Shown here one piece after another: positions 1 through 9,028 of a stretch of DNA of 64,000 bases (positions are counted from its first letter, which is position 1; the number at the start of each line of letters is the position of its first letter). Under the pieces are notes generated by a model that worked only from the letters and a program-made list of their open reading frames with translations, ran no database searches and was not told where the DNA came from. Position numbers and translations under genes: made by a program. The DNA is taken from positions 34,072-98,071 of the forward strand of contig NZ_JALKAP010000006.1 of assembly GCF_023016045.1 (NCBI RefSeq), in the 5' to 3' direction. This DNA is from Marinobacter sp. S6332. Its GTDB lineage: Bacteria; Pseudomonadota; Gammaproteobacteria; Pseudomonadales; Oleiphilaceae.

Positions 1-60
1 GTGCGCTTGTTTCGGGCCGTCCTTGGCCCTCTACAATCCCGGAGCACACCGCCCGCACGG
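1..60 (+). repeat. Family A hairpin element, cut by the window edge
   Basis: Bases 1-34 match the second half of the family A core, closest to the copy at 19659-19768 read in reverse: the segment containing CGCTTGTTTCGGGCC, then TCCTTGGCCCTCTAC. The bases after about 35 should be its right arm. Only the right half lies in the window, so the arm pairing cannot be checked here. It sits just upstream of bioF. Confidence 0.6.
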
Positions 61-108
61 CACCTGTAGCTTTCGGAAGCCCTCGAACACACCTCAATAT
101 CAGTAAGC

Positions 109-1317
109 ATGAATGCTTGTCATTTCACTGGATGCTCACTCGTGCGTGATTTCACAGCTGAACTGGAACAACGAAAACAGGCAGGTTTGTACCGAACACG
201 CCGGCATATTTCCGGGCCTCAGCAGCCGGTTTTGGCCGCTGATGGTAAGCGGTTACTTTCGTTTTGCAGCAACGACTACCTTGGCCTTGCCAATCATCCT
301 TCCAGTATTGAGGCTCTGAAGAACGCCTTGCCGGAAACGGGGTTGGGTGGTGCGGCTTCTCATCTTGTTTGCGGGCATCACGAGGCGCATCACTTGCTTG
401 AGGAGCGTCTTGCAGCTTTTACCGGACGTAGTTCAGCACTGTTTTTCTCCACTGGTTATATGGCCAATCTGGGTGTGATTTCTGCGCTAGCAGGGCGGGG
501 CGATACGGTTTTTTCGGATCGTCTGAATCATGCCTCCATTATTGATGGCTGTATTCTCAGCCGCGCGAAGGTGCGCCGTTATGCCCATGGGGATGTGGCG
601 GCGCTTGCGGCCATGCTGGCTGAGACTTCGGGACACAAATTGGTGGTTACCGATGGTGTGTTCAGTATGGATGGTGATGTGGCTCCTCTGCGGGAGTTGG
701 CATCATTGTGTCGTGAGCATGATGCGTTGTTGGTGGTCGACGACGCCCACGGTTTTGGGGTGCTTGGGCCGCATGGGCAGGGGAGTGTGGCGGAGTTTGG
801 TTTGTCGGAAGACGATGTGCCGGTTCTTATAGGAACTTTAGGCAAGGCCGCAGGCACGAGTGGCGCGTTTGTGGCAGGGCCTGAGGTGTTGATGGACTAT
901 TTGGTGCAGAAGGCTCGTACTTATATCTACACAACGGCTATGCCTCCTGCGCTTGCGCTTGCTACCTGCGCCAGTATTGATTTGATAGAGGGTGGTGATG
1001 GGCGTCGGAGTCATTTGCAGAGCCTGATTGATCGGTTTCGGCGGGAGGCCACGGCTTTGGGCTATTCGCTTATGCCCTCTCGTACGCCTATTCAGCCGAT
1101 TATGGTTGGTGAGAACTGGTTGGCTTTGGCACTAAGCAAGGCGCTTGAAGAGTGTGGGTTGTTGGTGACGGCGATTCGACCGCCGACTGTGCCGGTAGGT
1201 GAGGCGCGGTTGCGGGTTACGTTCAGTTCAGCCCATTCCCATGACGATTTGAGTCATTTGTTGGAGGCTTTGTCTAGCTGTCGGCATTTGCTGGATGAGA
1301 AAGGGATTGCGTCATGA
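109..1317 (+). CDS. bioF: 8-amino-7-oxononanoate synthase BioF
   Basis: PLP-dependent enzyme that condenses pimeloyl-ACP with alanine to give 8-amino-7-oxononanoate, the first committed step of biotin ring assembly. The 402 residues show the alpha-oxoamine synthase fold: SNDYLGL near residue 54, the PLP-contacting DDAHG at 211-215 and the Schiff-base lysine K246 in GTLGKAAGTSG. Length is normal for BioF. The ATG at 109 has no strong ribosome binding site. An in-frame GTG at 142 would give a protein starting near VRDFTAELEQRK, closer to typical BioF N-termini, so the start is uncertain. It overlaps the next gene by four bases (ATGA), as in a translationally coupled bio operon. bioB probably lies just outside the left edge. 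Confidence 0.95.
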   Translation: MNACHFTGCSLVRDFTAELEQRKQAGLYRTRRHISGPQQPVLAADGKRLLSFCSNDYLGLANHPSSIEALKNALPETGLGGAASHLVCGHHEAHHLLEERLAAFTGRSSALFFSTGYMANLGVISALAGRGDTVFSDRLNHASIIDGCILSRAKVRRYAHGDVAALAAMLAETSGHKLVVTDGVFSMDGDVAPLRELASLCREHDALLVVDDAHGFGVLGPHGQGSVAEFGLSEDDVPVLIGTLGKAAGTSGAFVAGPEVLMDYLVQKARTYIYTTAMPPALALATCASIDLIEGGDGRRSHLQSLIDRFRREATALGYSLMPSRTPIQPIMVGENWLALALSKALEECGLLVTAIRPPTVPVGEARLRVTFSSAHSHDDLSHLLEALSSCRHLLDEKGIAS

Positions 1318-2066
1318 GCGCTCAGCGAGAGCCGTTGCGGCGTCTTGTTGTGGTTGGGGGTTGGGGCGTTCGTGTTGAAATGCTGGAAGAGCTATACCGG
1401 TTCTGGCCGGGGCCTGTTGAGTTGGTATCTCTGGGTGACGATCTTGTCGGACGTTGTGAATCAGTGGTACAGGTGGCCGATGAGCTTCTGTCGCGATATA
1501 CCGAGCCTTCCGTTTGGATGGGCTGGTCGCTAGGTGCTCAGGTTGTTATGGAAGCTGCTAGTCGGGGTACGGGAGAGGTTTCTGCGGCTATTACACTCGC
1601 AGGCTTTCCGAAGTTCATCGCTGATGAACGCTGGCTTAATGGCATGTCTGTAGAGGAATTTAGTGTGTTTAGCCGAGGTTTGAGCCGTGAGGCTGATCGG
1701 TATTGGATGCATTTTTTGCTGCTAATGATAAACGGCTCGGCAAGCGCTTTGTCCGAGCGCCAGCGTCTCAAGAAATGGCTTGGCAAAGGATCCCCGGTCT
1801 CGAAGGGCAATTTGGTAAAAAGTTTGGGCTGGCTGGAACAATCCGACCAGCGGCTGCTGTGGTCGCTAGTTGATCTTCCTGTTCTTCACATTACCGGTGC
1901 TTGCGATCAGGTCGTGGCGACTTGGGCTGGTGCTCTGGAAACTCGGTCATCGTCGGTGGAGGTCATTGTTCCGGGTATGGCCCATTGGCCCGGCGGTGCA
2001 TTTGCGGACGACTGTCGCGTTGGTATCGAAAGGTTTCTTCAATCGCTGGAAGGGGTGAGTGCATGA
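1314..2066 (+). CDS. bioH: BioH-type pimeloyl-ACP methyl ester carboxylesterase
   Basis: Alpha/beta hydrolase expected to remove the methyl ester from pimeloyl-ACP methyl ester, releasing pimeloyl-ACP for BioF. A catalytic triad can be proposed: nucleophile S72 in GWSLG, D198 in GACDQV and H224 in GMAHWPG. At 250 residues the length fits BioH. The sequence is divergent from enterobacterial BioH, so the name rests partly on position between bioF and bioC, the order seen in Pseudomonas. The gene is coupled on both sides by ATGA overlaps. Another methyl-esterase of the same pathway (BioG, BioV types) is the main alternative. Confidence 0.82.
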   Translation: MSAQREPLRRLVVVGGWGVRVEMLEELYRFWPGPVELVSLGDDLVGRCESVVQVADELLSRYTEPSVWMGWSLGAQVVMEAASRGTGEVSAAITLAGFPKFIADERWLNGMSVEEFSVFSRGLSREADRYWMHFLLLMINGSASALSERQRLKKWLGKGSPVSKGNLVKSLGWLEQSDQRLLWSLVDLPVLHITGACDQVVATWAGALETRSSSVEVIVPGMAHWPGGAFADDCRVGIERFLQSLEGVSA

Positions 2067-2902
2067 GCGTCCTAGGTGCGGTTGTCTCTTGCCCTGCCGG
2101 TAAGGCCGATATAGCACGGGAGTTCGGCAAAGCGCGGGCTAGCTACGAGAGTGCGTCCCGATTGCAGCGGCTTATGGGTAACACCATGCTGGAGAGGCTT
2201 GGGCGCCAAACTCACATCAAGGGCGGAAAAACTCTGGATCTTGGCTGCGGAACCGGGTGGTTTAGCCGCGAGCTGGCTAATCTCGAAGGCTCTGAAGGTG
2301 TGATAGGCATAGACCTGTCGATTGGCATGGTAGAGCACGCCGGAGAGAATTCCCCTCCTGAAATTGCATGGATTGTTGCCGATGCTGAGGCGATTCCCCT
2401 CCCTGACCAGAGTTGTGATTTGGTATTCAGTAACCTGATGATCCAATGGTGCGCGACGCCGTCTCAGGTTCTGCGAGAGTGCCGGAGGGTGCTCAGGCCT
2501 GGTGGCAAGTTGATGGTCTCAACGCTTCTTGACGGCACCTTGAGAGAGCTGGACCACGCTTGGCAACGAGCAGATCCCGGGCAAAGGCACATAAATCGGT
2601 TTGAGTCAGAAACGGCACTCAGGCGCTCGGCTTCTCAAGAACTACCAGACGCTGAAATTGAAACAAAAACTCTAACGCTGCCCTACGACTCTCCTTTCAC
2701 CCTCGCATCGGAGCTGAAGCAACTGGGCGCGGGTTATAAAAATGCCGACAGGCGCCCAACCGTAACTGCACCGGGCCGCTTTCGCGCCATGTGCCAGCAT
2801 TATCCCAAGGGTCCGGAGGGAGGTGTTTTGGCAAGTTACGAGGCAGCATGGATTTACTGGGCATGCCCGGATTCCAACCACGATACACTGACCAATAAAT
2901 AG
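2063..2902 (+). CDS. bioC: Malonyl-ACP O-methyltransferase BioC
   Basis: SAM-dependent methyltransferase that methylates malonyl-ACP so that fatty acid synthase can build the pimeloyl chain. The glycine-rich SAM motif LDLGCGTGWF is at residues 58-67, followed by the acidic IGIDLS segment and the LVFSNLMIQW region typical of BioC. The ATG at 2063 overlaps the bioH stop (ATGA) and gives 279 residues. A longer open frame reaching back to 1901 lies inside bioH and is rejected. The gene sits between bioH and bioD, completing the pimeloyl module. Confidence 0.93.
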   Translation: MSVLGAVVSCPAGKADIAREFGKARASYESASRLQRLMGNTMLERLGRQTHIKGGKTLDLGCGTGWFSRELANLEGSEGVIGIDLSIGMVEHAGENSPPEIAWIVADAEAIPLPDQSCDLVFSNLMIQWCATPSQVLRECRRVLRPGGKLMVSTLLDGTLRELDHAWQRADPGQRHINRFESETALRRSASQELPDAEIETKTLTLPYDSPFTLASELKQLGAGYKNADRRPTVTAPGRFRAMCQHYPKGPEGGVLASYEAAWIYWACPDSNHDTLTNK

Positions 2903-2921
2903 AGTGGATTAACCTGCTGGT

Positions 2922-3614
2922 ATGGCTAAAAAAACGTTTTTTGTGACTGGTACAGATACGGGCGTTGGCAAGACCATGGTGTCTGCTGCAATTTTGGAAG
3001 CTGCTAAATCGGCTGGCAAGCGCACTCTGGGTATGAAGCCCATCGCCTCCGGCTGTGAAAGCACGCCAGCGGGGTTGCGCAATGACGACGCGCTCATACT
3101 CCAACATGCCGCTACGGAACCCCTGAGCTACGAGCTTGTAAACCCTATTGCACTAGAGCCCGCGATTGCGCCCCACGTTGCTGCCGCGCAAGCAGGGCGT
3201 GTTGTGTCTGTGGATCGTCTGGTTGGTTTCTGTCGCGGCATGCAGATGCGACCTGCAGATCTTTTGCTGATTGAAGGTGCCGGTGGTTGGCGGGTGCCGT
3301 TGAATGATCGGGAAACATACGCAGCTGTGCCCCGGGCTCTGGATGTGCCTGTGATAATGGTGGTTGCTCTCAAACTTGGGTGTATTAACCATGCATTACT
3401 AACTGCAGAAGCAATCCGCAATGATGGGTTAATTGTGGCTGGTTGGGTGGCAAATCGAGCTGAACCGGATGTAATGAGCTGTGAGCAGGAAACCCTGAGT
3501 TACTTGATGGAGCAACTTCCGGTGCGTTGTTTAGGCGTTCTGCCTTGGATTGAGGGCGCTGGGCCAGAGGCTCTGAGCCGCTATCTCGATATCGATTTGT
3601 TGTTTGAAAATTGA
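2922..3614 (+). CDS. bioD: ATP-dependent dethiobiotin synthetase BioD
   Basis: Closes the ureido ring of dethiobiotin from 7,8-diaminopelargonate, CO2 and ATP. The P-loop GTDTGVGKT is at residues 10-18, K37 lies in the conserved GMKPIASG segment and the LLIEGAGGWRVP motif is near residue 115. The 230 residues match the family. It follows bioC after 19 bases and is the last biotin gene here. bioA, needed for the previous step, is not in the window. Confidence 0.95.
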   Translation: MAKKTFFVTGTDTGVGKTMVSAAILEAAKSAGKRTLGMKPIASGCESTPAGLRNDDALILQHAATEPLSYELVNPIALEPAIAPHVAAAQAGRVVSVDRLVGFCRGMQMRPADLLLIEGAGGWRVPLNDRETYAAVPRALDVPVIMVVALKLGCINHALLTAEAIRNDGLIVAGWVANRAEPDVMSCEQETLSYLMEQLPVRCLGVLPWIEGAGPEALSRYLDIDLLFEN

Positions 3615-3665
3615 ACAACAATGTGGCCTAATGGGTTAAGTTAATGGTCACGGGAAGCAGCAGTC

Positions 3666-3911
3666 ATGATCAATAATACGCTTGCAATGGGTGTCCAAGG
3701 TATTCAAGATGGTATGTACGGCATGGAAAATGCCGCACGAAAAATTGCTCGTGCGGGCATTGACGGCCCTCAGGGCAGTGCCGAGACAGGGAGTAGCCTG
3801 ATTGAGCCGATCATCGACCTCAAGCTCTATGAACGCAGTGTTGAGGCCTCGGCGCAAGTGGTGAAAGTCGCGGATGAAACGCTTGGAACGCTTCTAGATA
3901 TCGTGGTCTGA
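3666..3911 (+). CDS. Small flagellar rod/hook-like protein
   Basis: An 81-residue protein whose two ends resemble those of flagellar axial proteins. The N-terminal MINNTLAMGVQGIQDGMYGM segment looks like the first helix of FlgG/FlgE-type proteins. The C-terminal LYERSVEASAQVVKVADETL followed by GTLLDI closely resembles their terminal helix. The whole middle domain is missing, so it is a stand-alone pair of rod-type helices. No flagellar genes are nearby. It is 12 bases upstream of the SprA-like gene and probably co-transcribed with it. Function unknown; the family resemblance is from visible motifs only. Confidence 0.7.
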   Translation: MINNTLAMGVQGIQDGMYGMENAARKIARAGIDGPQGSAETGSSLIEPIIDLKLYERSVEASAQVVKVADETLGTLLDIVV

Positions 3912-3923
3912 GAGCTTTCATTC

Positions 3924-4745
3924 GTGAGCCCGCTTTCGTCACTTCCCCCCGCATTGAATTACTCTGCCAGAGGCGTGTCTGGCAGTTTTCCAGCTAGCCA
4001 GCAATCCGGCCCCCTATCTAATTCAGATTACAGCTCTTCAGCGCCCGCTGTCCGTGAGTCCCGTAGTACGGGCAATGCGACGGGAGAGGCGTCTTCCGAA
4101 ACAGGCCCTAAAGCAGTACGTGCCGCAGATGAGAACGAAGGTGCGGGCTCAAGCCGCAGGGCGCTCGAAGCCGATGCTTCTGATAAGAAAGTGGGTGGTT
4201 TGGATGAGGCGGAACTGAAAGAGCTTACCGAGCTCAAAGCCCGGGACCGGGAAGTTCGAGCTCATGAGGCGGCCCATCAGGCCGCGGGTGGTCAATATGC
4301 GGGTGCTATGTCGTTTTCATACCAGCGTGGCCCCGATGGCGCGCAGTATGCAGTTGGTGGCGAAGTGTCGATTGATATTTCTCCTGTCAACGGCAACCCT
4401 CAGGCAACTATTGAAAAAATGCGAGTTGTGCGATCAGCCGCCATGGCCCCAGCCGAACCTTCTGGCCAGGACCGTGCAGTTGCTGCTCAGGCAATGCAAA
4501 TTATGTTGCAGGCCCAGTCGGAGCTTGCATCGGAGGGTGAATCTTCAAATCCTTCAAGCGAAGAGCCCGCGAATGATTCCGACGACCCCTCAGGGAGCTC
4601 TCCGGTAAGTGACGGTGATCAGGAACGTGTATCTGCACAGTCTCCCAGATCTGTTGAGCAGGCCAGAACTGCCTATCAAAGTGTTGCAGGTTTTGGGTCA
4701 GGGTTGGACTCACCGGGGGACGGCTTCCTTCCCATATCGGTTTGA
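3924..4745 (+). CDS. SprA-like putative zinc metalloprotease
   Basis: A 273-residue protein starting at GTG. Residues 1-90 are Ser/Ala/Glu-rich and low in complexity. The only folded-looking part spans about 92-195: LKELKARDREV-type helix, then HEAAH at 114-118 (an HExxH zinc-protease signature), then GGQYAGAMSFSYQRGPDGAQ and a short beta-rich segment ending in IEKMRVVRSAAMAP. This arrangement matches the family annotated as SprA-related or CJM1_0395-type putative metalloproteases. The tail is again acidic and serine-rich. No signal peptide is visible. Substrate unknown. The coupling to the rod/hook-like protein suggests, as an inference, a role linked to cell-surface or flagellar proteins. 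Confidence 0.72.
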   Translation: MSPLSSLPPALNYSARGVSGSFPASQQSGPLSNSDYSSSAPAVRESRSTGNATGEASSETGPKAVRAADENEGAGSSRRALEADASDKKVGGLDEAELKELTELKARDREVRAHEAAHQAAGGQYAGAMSFSYQRGPDGAQYAVGGEVSIDISPVNGNPQATIEKMRVVRSAAMAPAEPSGQDRAVAAQAMQIMLQAQSELASEGESSNPSSEEPANDSDDPSGSSPVSDGDQERVSAQSPRSVEQARTAYQSVAGFGSGLDSPGDGFLPISV

Positions 4746-5061
4746 TTTCGTCTTTCTTTAGTCTGCTATTGTTTGGGCGTCTATCGTCGCTCCTCCATAT
4801 TAATAAAAAACCAATTCAAATCCTTCGCAGGCACGGGAATGCGGCTGCCTGTAAGTTTTGCCCAAGCCTTGATAACCGTTTCGGTGACCAATTACTACAC
4901 AAATTATGCGTCCGGCTATTGACAATTCTGTGCCTCTAAACGTATGTTTCAAACAAGTGTTTAATTAATGCTGCAGCAGACCCTGTTGCAGTGTCTGAGC
5001 AAACCTAAGGCCGCGAGCTGTTATTACTTTTCAGCCAAGACCGATAACCGAGGTGGTTTAC
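4746..5061. other. Intergenic leader of the acyl-CoA dehydrogenase gene
   Basis: About 316 bases without a convincing gene; a 65-codon open frame near its start has no family features. It holds a TTGACA hexamer at 4919-4924, a possible -35 element with only a poor -10 match 17 bases on, and the PsrA-like box listed separately. No clear terminator for the upstream gene was found. Confidence 0.5.
4950..4963 (+). promoter_or_regulatory. PsrA-like operator upstream of acyl-CoA dehydrogenase
   Basis: CAAACAAGTGTTTA fits the PsrA pattern (C/G)AAAC-N2-4-GTTT(G/C) except for the last base. PsrA is a TetR-family regulator that senses long-chain acyl-CoA and represses beta-oxidation genes in Pseudomonas. 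The location, about 100 bases before a beta-oxidation dehydrogenase and just after a TTGACA hexamer, suits a repressor site. Inference from motif and context only. Confidence 0.45.
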
Positions 5062-6861
5062 ATGCCTGAGTACAAAGCGCCCCTGCGTGATATCAAATTC
5101 GTAATGAACGAGCTGCTGGACAGCGAAGCCCACTACGCCAATCTGGAAGGCGCTGAAGACGCAACTCCGGATATGGTTGATGCCATTATTCAGGAAGGTG
5201 CAAAGTTTGCTGAGCAGGTACTGTCCCCGCTGAATGCGGTTGGCGACAAAGAAGGCTGCGTCTGGAGCGAAGACGGTGTAAAGACACCGACTGGCTTCAA
5301 AGAGGCCTACGATAAGTATGTTGAAGGTGGTTGGCCATCATTGGCAGCTGACCCCAACTATGGCGGTCAAGGCCTGCCAAGCTCGCTCGGGATTGTAATG
5401 AGTGAGTTGAACGGCACGGCTAACTGGTCTTGGGGCATGTACCCCGGCTTGAGCCACGGCGCCATCAACACTGTAGAAGCGCATGGTACAGAAGAACAGA
5501 AGCAAACGTATCTCACCAAAATGATCAGCGGTGAATGGACTGGAACCATGTGTCTCACCGAAGCACATTGCGGCTCAGATCTGGGAACACTGCGCACCAA
5601 GGCAGAGCCCAACGCAGACGGATCATACAGCATTACTGGCACCAAGATTTTCATCTCTGCCGGTGAGCACGACATGACTGACAACATTGTTCACATTGTG
5701 CTGGCGCGACTGCCGGGCGCACCGGAAGGCACCAAGGGTATTTCCCTGTTCATCGTGCCCAAGTGTTTGCCCGCCGAAGACGGCTCTGCCGGTGAGCGCA
5801 ACGCCGTAACCTGTGGCTCCATCGAGCACAAAATGGGTATCCACGGCAACGCTACCTGCGTGATGAACTTTGATGGCGCACAAGGTTGGTTGATTGGGCC
5901 TGAGAACCGTGGCTTGAACTGCATGTTCACCTTTATGAACGTAGCCCGTATCGGTACTGCTATTCAGGGCCTAGGCGCTGCAGAACTAGGCTTTCAGGGA
6001 TCACTGGCCTACGCCAAGGATCGTCTGGCCATGCGTTCACTGAGTGGCGCTAAGAATCCGGAAAGCTATGCCGATCCGATTATTGTGCACCCGGACGTGC
6101 GCCGTATGCTGTTGACTCAAAAAGCGGTTGCAGAAGGCGCCCGCGCATTGATCTATTTGACAGCACAGAAAGCAGATCTTATTGAGCGTGCGAAAACCGA
6201 AGAAGAGCGCAAAGAAGCCGACGAGCTTTTGGGCTTCTTGACCCCTATTGCCAAGGCCTTCCTGACCGAAATTGGTTACGAAGCATCTAACTTGGGCATG
6301 CAGGTATTCGGTGGCCACGGTTTCATCTCTGAGTGGGGCATGGAGCAGAACGTACGCGATGCCCGTATTGGCATGATCTACGAAGGCACGACCGGCATTC
6401 AGGCGCTGGATCTTCTGGGCCGTAAGGTTCTGATGACTCAGGGCGAGTCTCTAAAGGGCTTCACTAAGCAGGTTCACACCTTCTGCAAAGAGAATGCCGA
6501 TAACGAGCAAATGAAGCCGTTTATCGAGCCTTTAGCAGCGATCAACAAGGAGTGGGGCGACTTGACCATGAAAGTGGGTATGACGGCCATGAAGAACCGC
6601 GAAGAAGTAGGCGCTGCCTCTGTGGACTATCTGATGTACTCAGGTTATGCAGTATTCGCATACTTGTGGGCCCGAATGGCTAAGATTGCACAAGATAAGC
6701 TTGCAGAAGGCTCCAGTGAAGAGTTGTTCTACAACGCTAAGTTGCAGACAGCACGTTTCTACTTCACCCGCATGTTGCCGCGTACTAAGACCCACGCTGC
6801 AACCATGCTGGCAGGAGCTGATACTCTGCTGGATATGCCGGAAGAAGCCTTCGCGCTCTGA
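5062..6861 (+). CDS. Acyl-CoA dehydrogenase, ~600-residue FadE/DmdC type
   Basis: FAD-dependent dehydrogenase catalysing the first step of beta-oxidation (acyl-CoA to trans-2-enoyl-CoA). The start is the ATG at 5062, preceded by GAGGTG at six bases; a GTG at 5053 overlaps that site and is less likely. Segments visible in order are the N-terminal helices, [33 protein letters not shown] and the catalytic glutamate E441 in [12 protein letters not shown]. The extra C-terminal domain is characteristic of the long subfamily that includes PA0506 and DmdC. Chain-length specificity cannot be read from the sequence. A strong terminator follows, so it is transcribed separately from its paralogue. Confidence 0.92.
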   Translation: MPEYKAPLRDIKFVMNELLDSEAHYANLEGAEDATPDMVDAIIQEGAKFAEQVLSPLNAVGDKEGCVWSEDGVKTPTGFKEAYDKYVEGGWPSLAADPNYGGQGLPSSLGIVMSELNGTANWSWGMYPGLSHGAINTVEAHGTEEQKQTYLTKMISGEWTGTMCLTEAHCGSDLGTLRTKAEPNADGSYSITGTKIFISAGEHDMTDNIVHIVLARLPGAPEGTKGISLFIVPKCLPAEDGSAGERNAVTCGSIEHKMGIHGNATCVMNFDGAQGWLIGPENRGLNCMFTFMNVARIGTAIQGLGAAELGFQGSLAYAKDRLAMRSLSGAKNPESYADPIIVHPDVRRMLLTQKAVAEGARALIYLTAQKADLIERAKTEEERKEADELLGFLTPIAKAFLTEIGYEASNLGMQVFGGHGFISEWGMEQNVRDARIGMIYEGTTGIQALDLLGRKVLMTQGESLKGFTKQVHTFCKENADNEQMKPFIEPLAAINKEWGDLTMKVGMTAMKNREEVGAASVDYLMYSGYAVFAYLWARMAKIAQDKLAEGSSEELFYNAKLQTARFYFTRMLPRTKTHAATMLAGADTLLDMPEEAFAL

Positions 6862-6890
6862 GATAATTTGAGCATGAAAGTTTAACTGGT

Positions 6891-6927
6891 AAAAAAGCCC
6901 GTACTCCTTCAGGAGCCGGGCTTTTTT
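6891..6927 (+). terminator. Rho-independent terminator
   Basis: AAAAAAGCCCG pairs with CGGGCTTTTTT around a small inner hairpin (CTCCTTCAGGAG). The stem ends in a T-run in the + direction and lies 29 bases after the dehydrogenase stop codon. Confidence 0.88.
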
Positions 6928-7038
6928 CATGAGTTGAGATCAACTTTAAGTTAGAATAACGTCCATAAAATATAACTAGCCCAGACACACGGCCCGAGTA
7001 GGTGAGTTGGTTTTATATCCACAAGCCGCCTACGCAGA

Positions 7039-7053
7039 CAAGTTTTGAACTTG
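7039..7053. promoter_or_regulatory. Inverted repeat in second dehydrogenase leader
   Basis: CAAGTT-TTG-AACTTG is a perfect 6 bp inverted repeat with a 3 bp spacer, 42 bases before the ATG of the second dehydrogenase. It could be a regulator site. It does not match the PsrA-like box of the first gene. Confidence 0.3.
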
Positions 7054-7095
7054 GACTTTTCGAAATTGAACTGTTTTTGATATTGGAGAAAGTTG

Positions 7096-8892
7096 ATGGC
7101 TGATTATCAGGCACCCTTGCGTGACATGCGTTTTATACTAAATGAAGTTTTTGATGCTCCTGCGCTTTGGGCATCACTACCCAAAGTGGCGGAGAATGTT
7201 GATCCGGACACCGCTGACGCGATTCTTGAAGAGGCCGGTAAAATCACCAGCGGTGTTCTTGCCCCTTTGAGTCGGGAAGCGGACGAGCAGGGTGCTCATT
7301 GGAAAGACGGTGAAGTAAGTTCACCGGATGGTTTCAAAGAAGCCTACCAGACGATTGTTGAAGGCGGTTGGAACGGCCTTGGCGGCAACCCTGAATTTGG
7401 CGGAATGGGTATGCCAAAAACTTTGGTGGCCCAGTTTGAAGAGATGATGCAGGGCGCCAACATGGCTTTTGGTTTGGCCCCTATGCTGACAGCCGGTGCT
7501 TGCCTTGCACTCGACGCACACGGCAGTCAGGAGTTGAAAGAAAAGTACCTTCCTAATATGTACTCCGGTGTTTGGGCTGGTGCTATGGACTTGACAGAGC
7601 CCCATGCCGGCACGGATCTGGGTATTATCCGCACCAAAGCTGAGCCAAACGACGACGGGTCATTCAATGTAACTGGCACCAAGATTTTTATCACTTGGGG
7701 CGAGCACGACATGGCAGAGAATATTATTCATTTGGTGCTGGCCAAACTGCCGGGAGCCCCGAAAGGGCCCAAGGGTATTTCTCTGTTGCTGGTTCCCAAA
7801 TTTTTGGTAAACGAAGACGGCTCTCTGGGCGAACGAAACAGCTTCAGCTGTGGTTCCATCGAGAAGAAAATGGGCATCAAAGGTTCCGCAACCTGCGTGA
7901 TGAACTTTGATGGTGCAAAAGGGTGGCTTGTAGGCGAGGAAAACAAAGGCCTGAACGCTATGTTTACCATGATGAATTACGAGCGCTTAGGCGTTGGTAT
8001 TCAAGGCGTAGGCGCAGCAGAGGCTTCCCTGCAAAGTGCGCGGGAATACGCTATGGAGCGCATCCAGAGTCGTGCTCCAACCGGTGCACAACAACCGGAA
8101 AAGGCGGCAGATCCGATTTTGGTTCATCCGGATGTGCGTCGTATGCTGCTGACCATGAAGGGCTACGTTGAGGGTGGTCGTGCTTTCTCAACCTATGTGG
8201 CGCAATGGCTGGATATTTCCAAGTACGCAGATCCGGCTGATGAAGATCGTCGCAAGCACGCCGAGGGCATGGTTGCGTTGCTAACGCCAGTCGCAAAAGC
8301 ATTCCTAACTGACCGTGGTCTTGATGCCTGCATTATGGGGCAGCAAGTGTTTGGTGGTCACGGGTTTATCCGTGAGTGGGGCCAAGAGCAGTTGGTACGT
8401 GACTGCCGTATTACCCAGATCTACGAGGGTACCAACGGTATTCAAGCGCTGGATTTGATGGGGCGTAAAGTTGTTGGCAGTCAGGGCAAGCTGTATGAGC
8501 TGTTCGCTGAAGATGTCGCCAGCTTCATTGAAGAAAACAGCAGTGAAGAAAGTCTGCGTCCATATATCGAGCCACTCGCAGCTGCATTTGAGCGTTTGTC
8601 TGACGTGACTGAGCATGTTATCAAGCAAGCCTCCGACAACCCCAACGCTATCGGTGCAGCTTCAGTAGACTATCTGGATTTGTTTGGGCTGACGGCGTTG
8701 GGCTACATGTGGGCCCGGATTGTAAAAGCGGCCGCACCAAAGGCGGGTGATGATACGTCTGGCTTCTACAGTGGAAAGCTGAAGACTGCACGCTTCTACT
8801 ATGACCGACTACTGCCGAAAACCGTGTCTCTTGCAGAGGGCATTCGCAGTGGTAGTGATTCTATGATGGCGCATACTGCCGAGGAATTCTAA
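7096..8892 (+). CDS. Acyl-CoA dehydrogenase, paralogue of the preceding gene
   Basis: Second ~600-residue FAD-dependent acyl-CoA dehydrogenase (598 residues), plainly a tandem paralogue of the gene at 5062. They share the N-terminal YQAPLRDMRF block ([10 protein letters not shown] in the first), GTKIFIT.GEHDMAENIIH, LPGAP.G.KGISL and the catalytic E444 in QIYEGTNGIQAL. The ATG at 7096 follows a GGAG nine bases upstream; a TTG one codon earlier is possible. Two adjacent copies with separate leaders and terminators suggest different substrate ranges or regulation, as for the neighbouring pair in Pseudomonas (PA0506-PA0508 region). Confidence 0.92.
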   Translation: MADYQAPLRDMRFILNEVFDAPALWASLPKVAENVDPDTADAILEEAGKITSGVLAPLSREADEQGAHWKDGEVSSPDGFKEAYQTIVEGGWNGLGGNPEFGGMGMPKTLVAQFEEMMQGANMAFGLAPMLTAGACLALDAHGSQELKEKYLPNMYSGVWAGAMDLTEPHAGTDLGIIRTKAEPNDDGSFNVTGTKIFITWGEHDMAENIIHLVLAKLPGAPKGPKGISLLLVPKFLVNEDGSLGERNSFSCGSIEKKMGIKGSATCVMNFDGAKGWLVGEENKGLNAMFTMMNYERLGVGIQGVGAAEASLQSAREYAMERIQSRAPTGAQQPEKAADPILVHPDVRRMLLTMKGYVEGGRAFSTYVAQWLDISKYADPADEDRRKHAEGMVALLTPVAKAFLTDRGLDACIMGQQVFGGHGFIREWGQEQLVRDCRITQIYEGTNGIQALDLMGRKVVGSQGKLYELFAEDVASFIEENSSEESLRPYIEPLAAAFERLSDVTEHVIKQASDNPNAIGAASVDYLDLFGLTALGYMWARIVKAAAPKAGDDTSGFYSGKLKTARFYYDRLLPKTVSLAEGIRSGSDSMMAHTAEEF

Positions 8893-8936
8893 CGGCCCCG
8901 TGTCGGGGCCTCTAAGTAGTTGAGGCCCCTGTCGAC

Positions 8937-8974
8937 CATAAAAAAAGCAGGCTCTTTGGCCTGCTTTTTTTATG
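8937..8974. terminator. Bidirectional terminator
   Basis: CATAAAAAAAGCAGG pairs perfectly with CCTGCTTTTTTTATG. T-runs leave the stem on both strands, which suits its place between a + gene and the end of a minus-strand gene. A second GC-rich hairpin (GGCCCCGTGTCGGGGCC, 8894-8910) lies directly after the dehydrogenase stop. Confidence 0.9.
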
Positions 8975-9028
8975 GAATTTCAGTTTTGTCGTTGGGCACT
9001 TAGCACTTAGCTACGCTGGAGCACTAAA

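Noticed and set aside
1901..2062. Extended N-terminus of BioC
   Set aside because: This stretch lies inside bioH in another frame; the ATG at 2063 overlaps the bioH stop in the usual coupled manner.
4742..4939. 65-codon open frame after the SprA-like gene
   Set aside because: Odd composition, no ribosome binding site and no family features; it overlaps the promoter region of the dehydrogenase gene.
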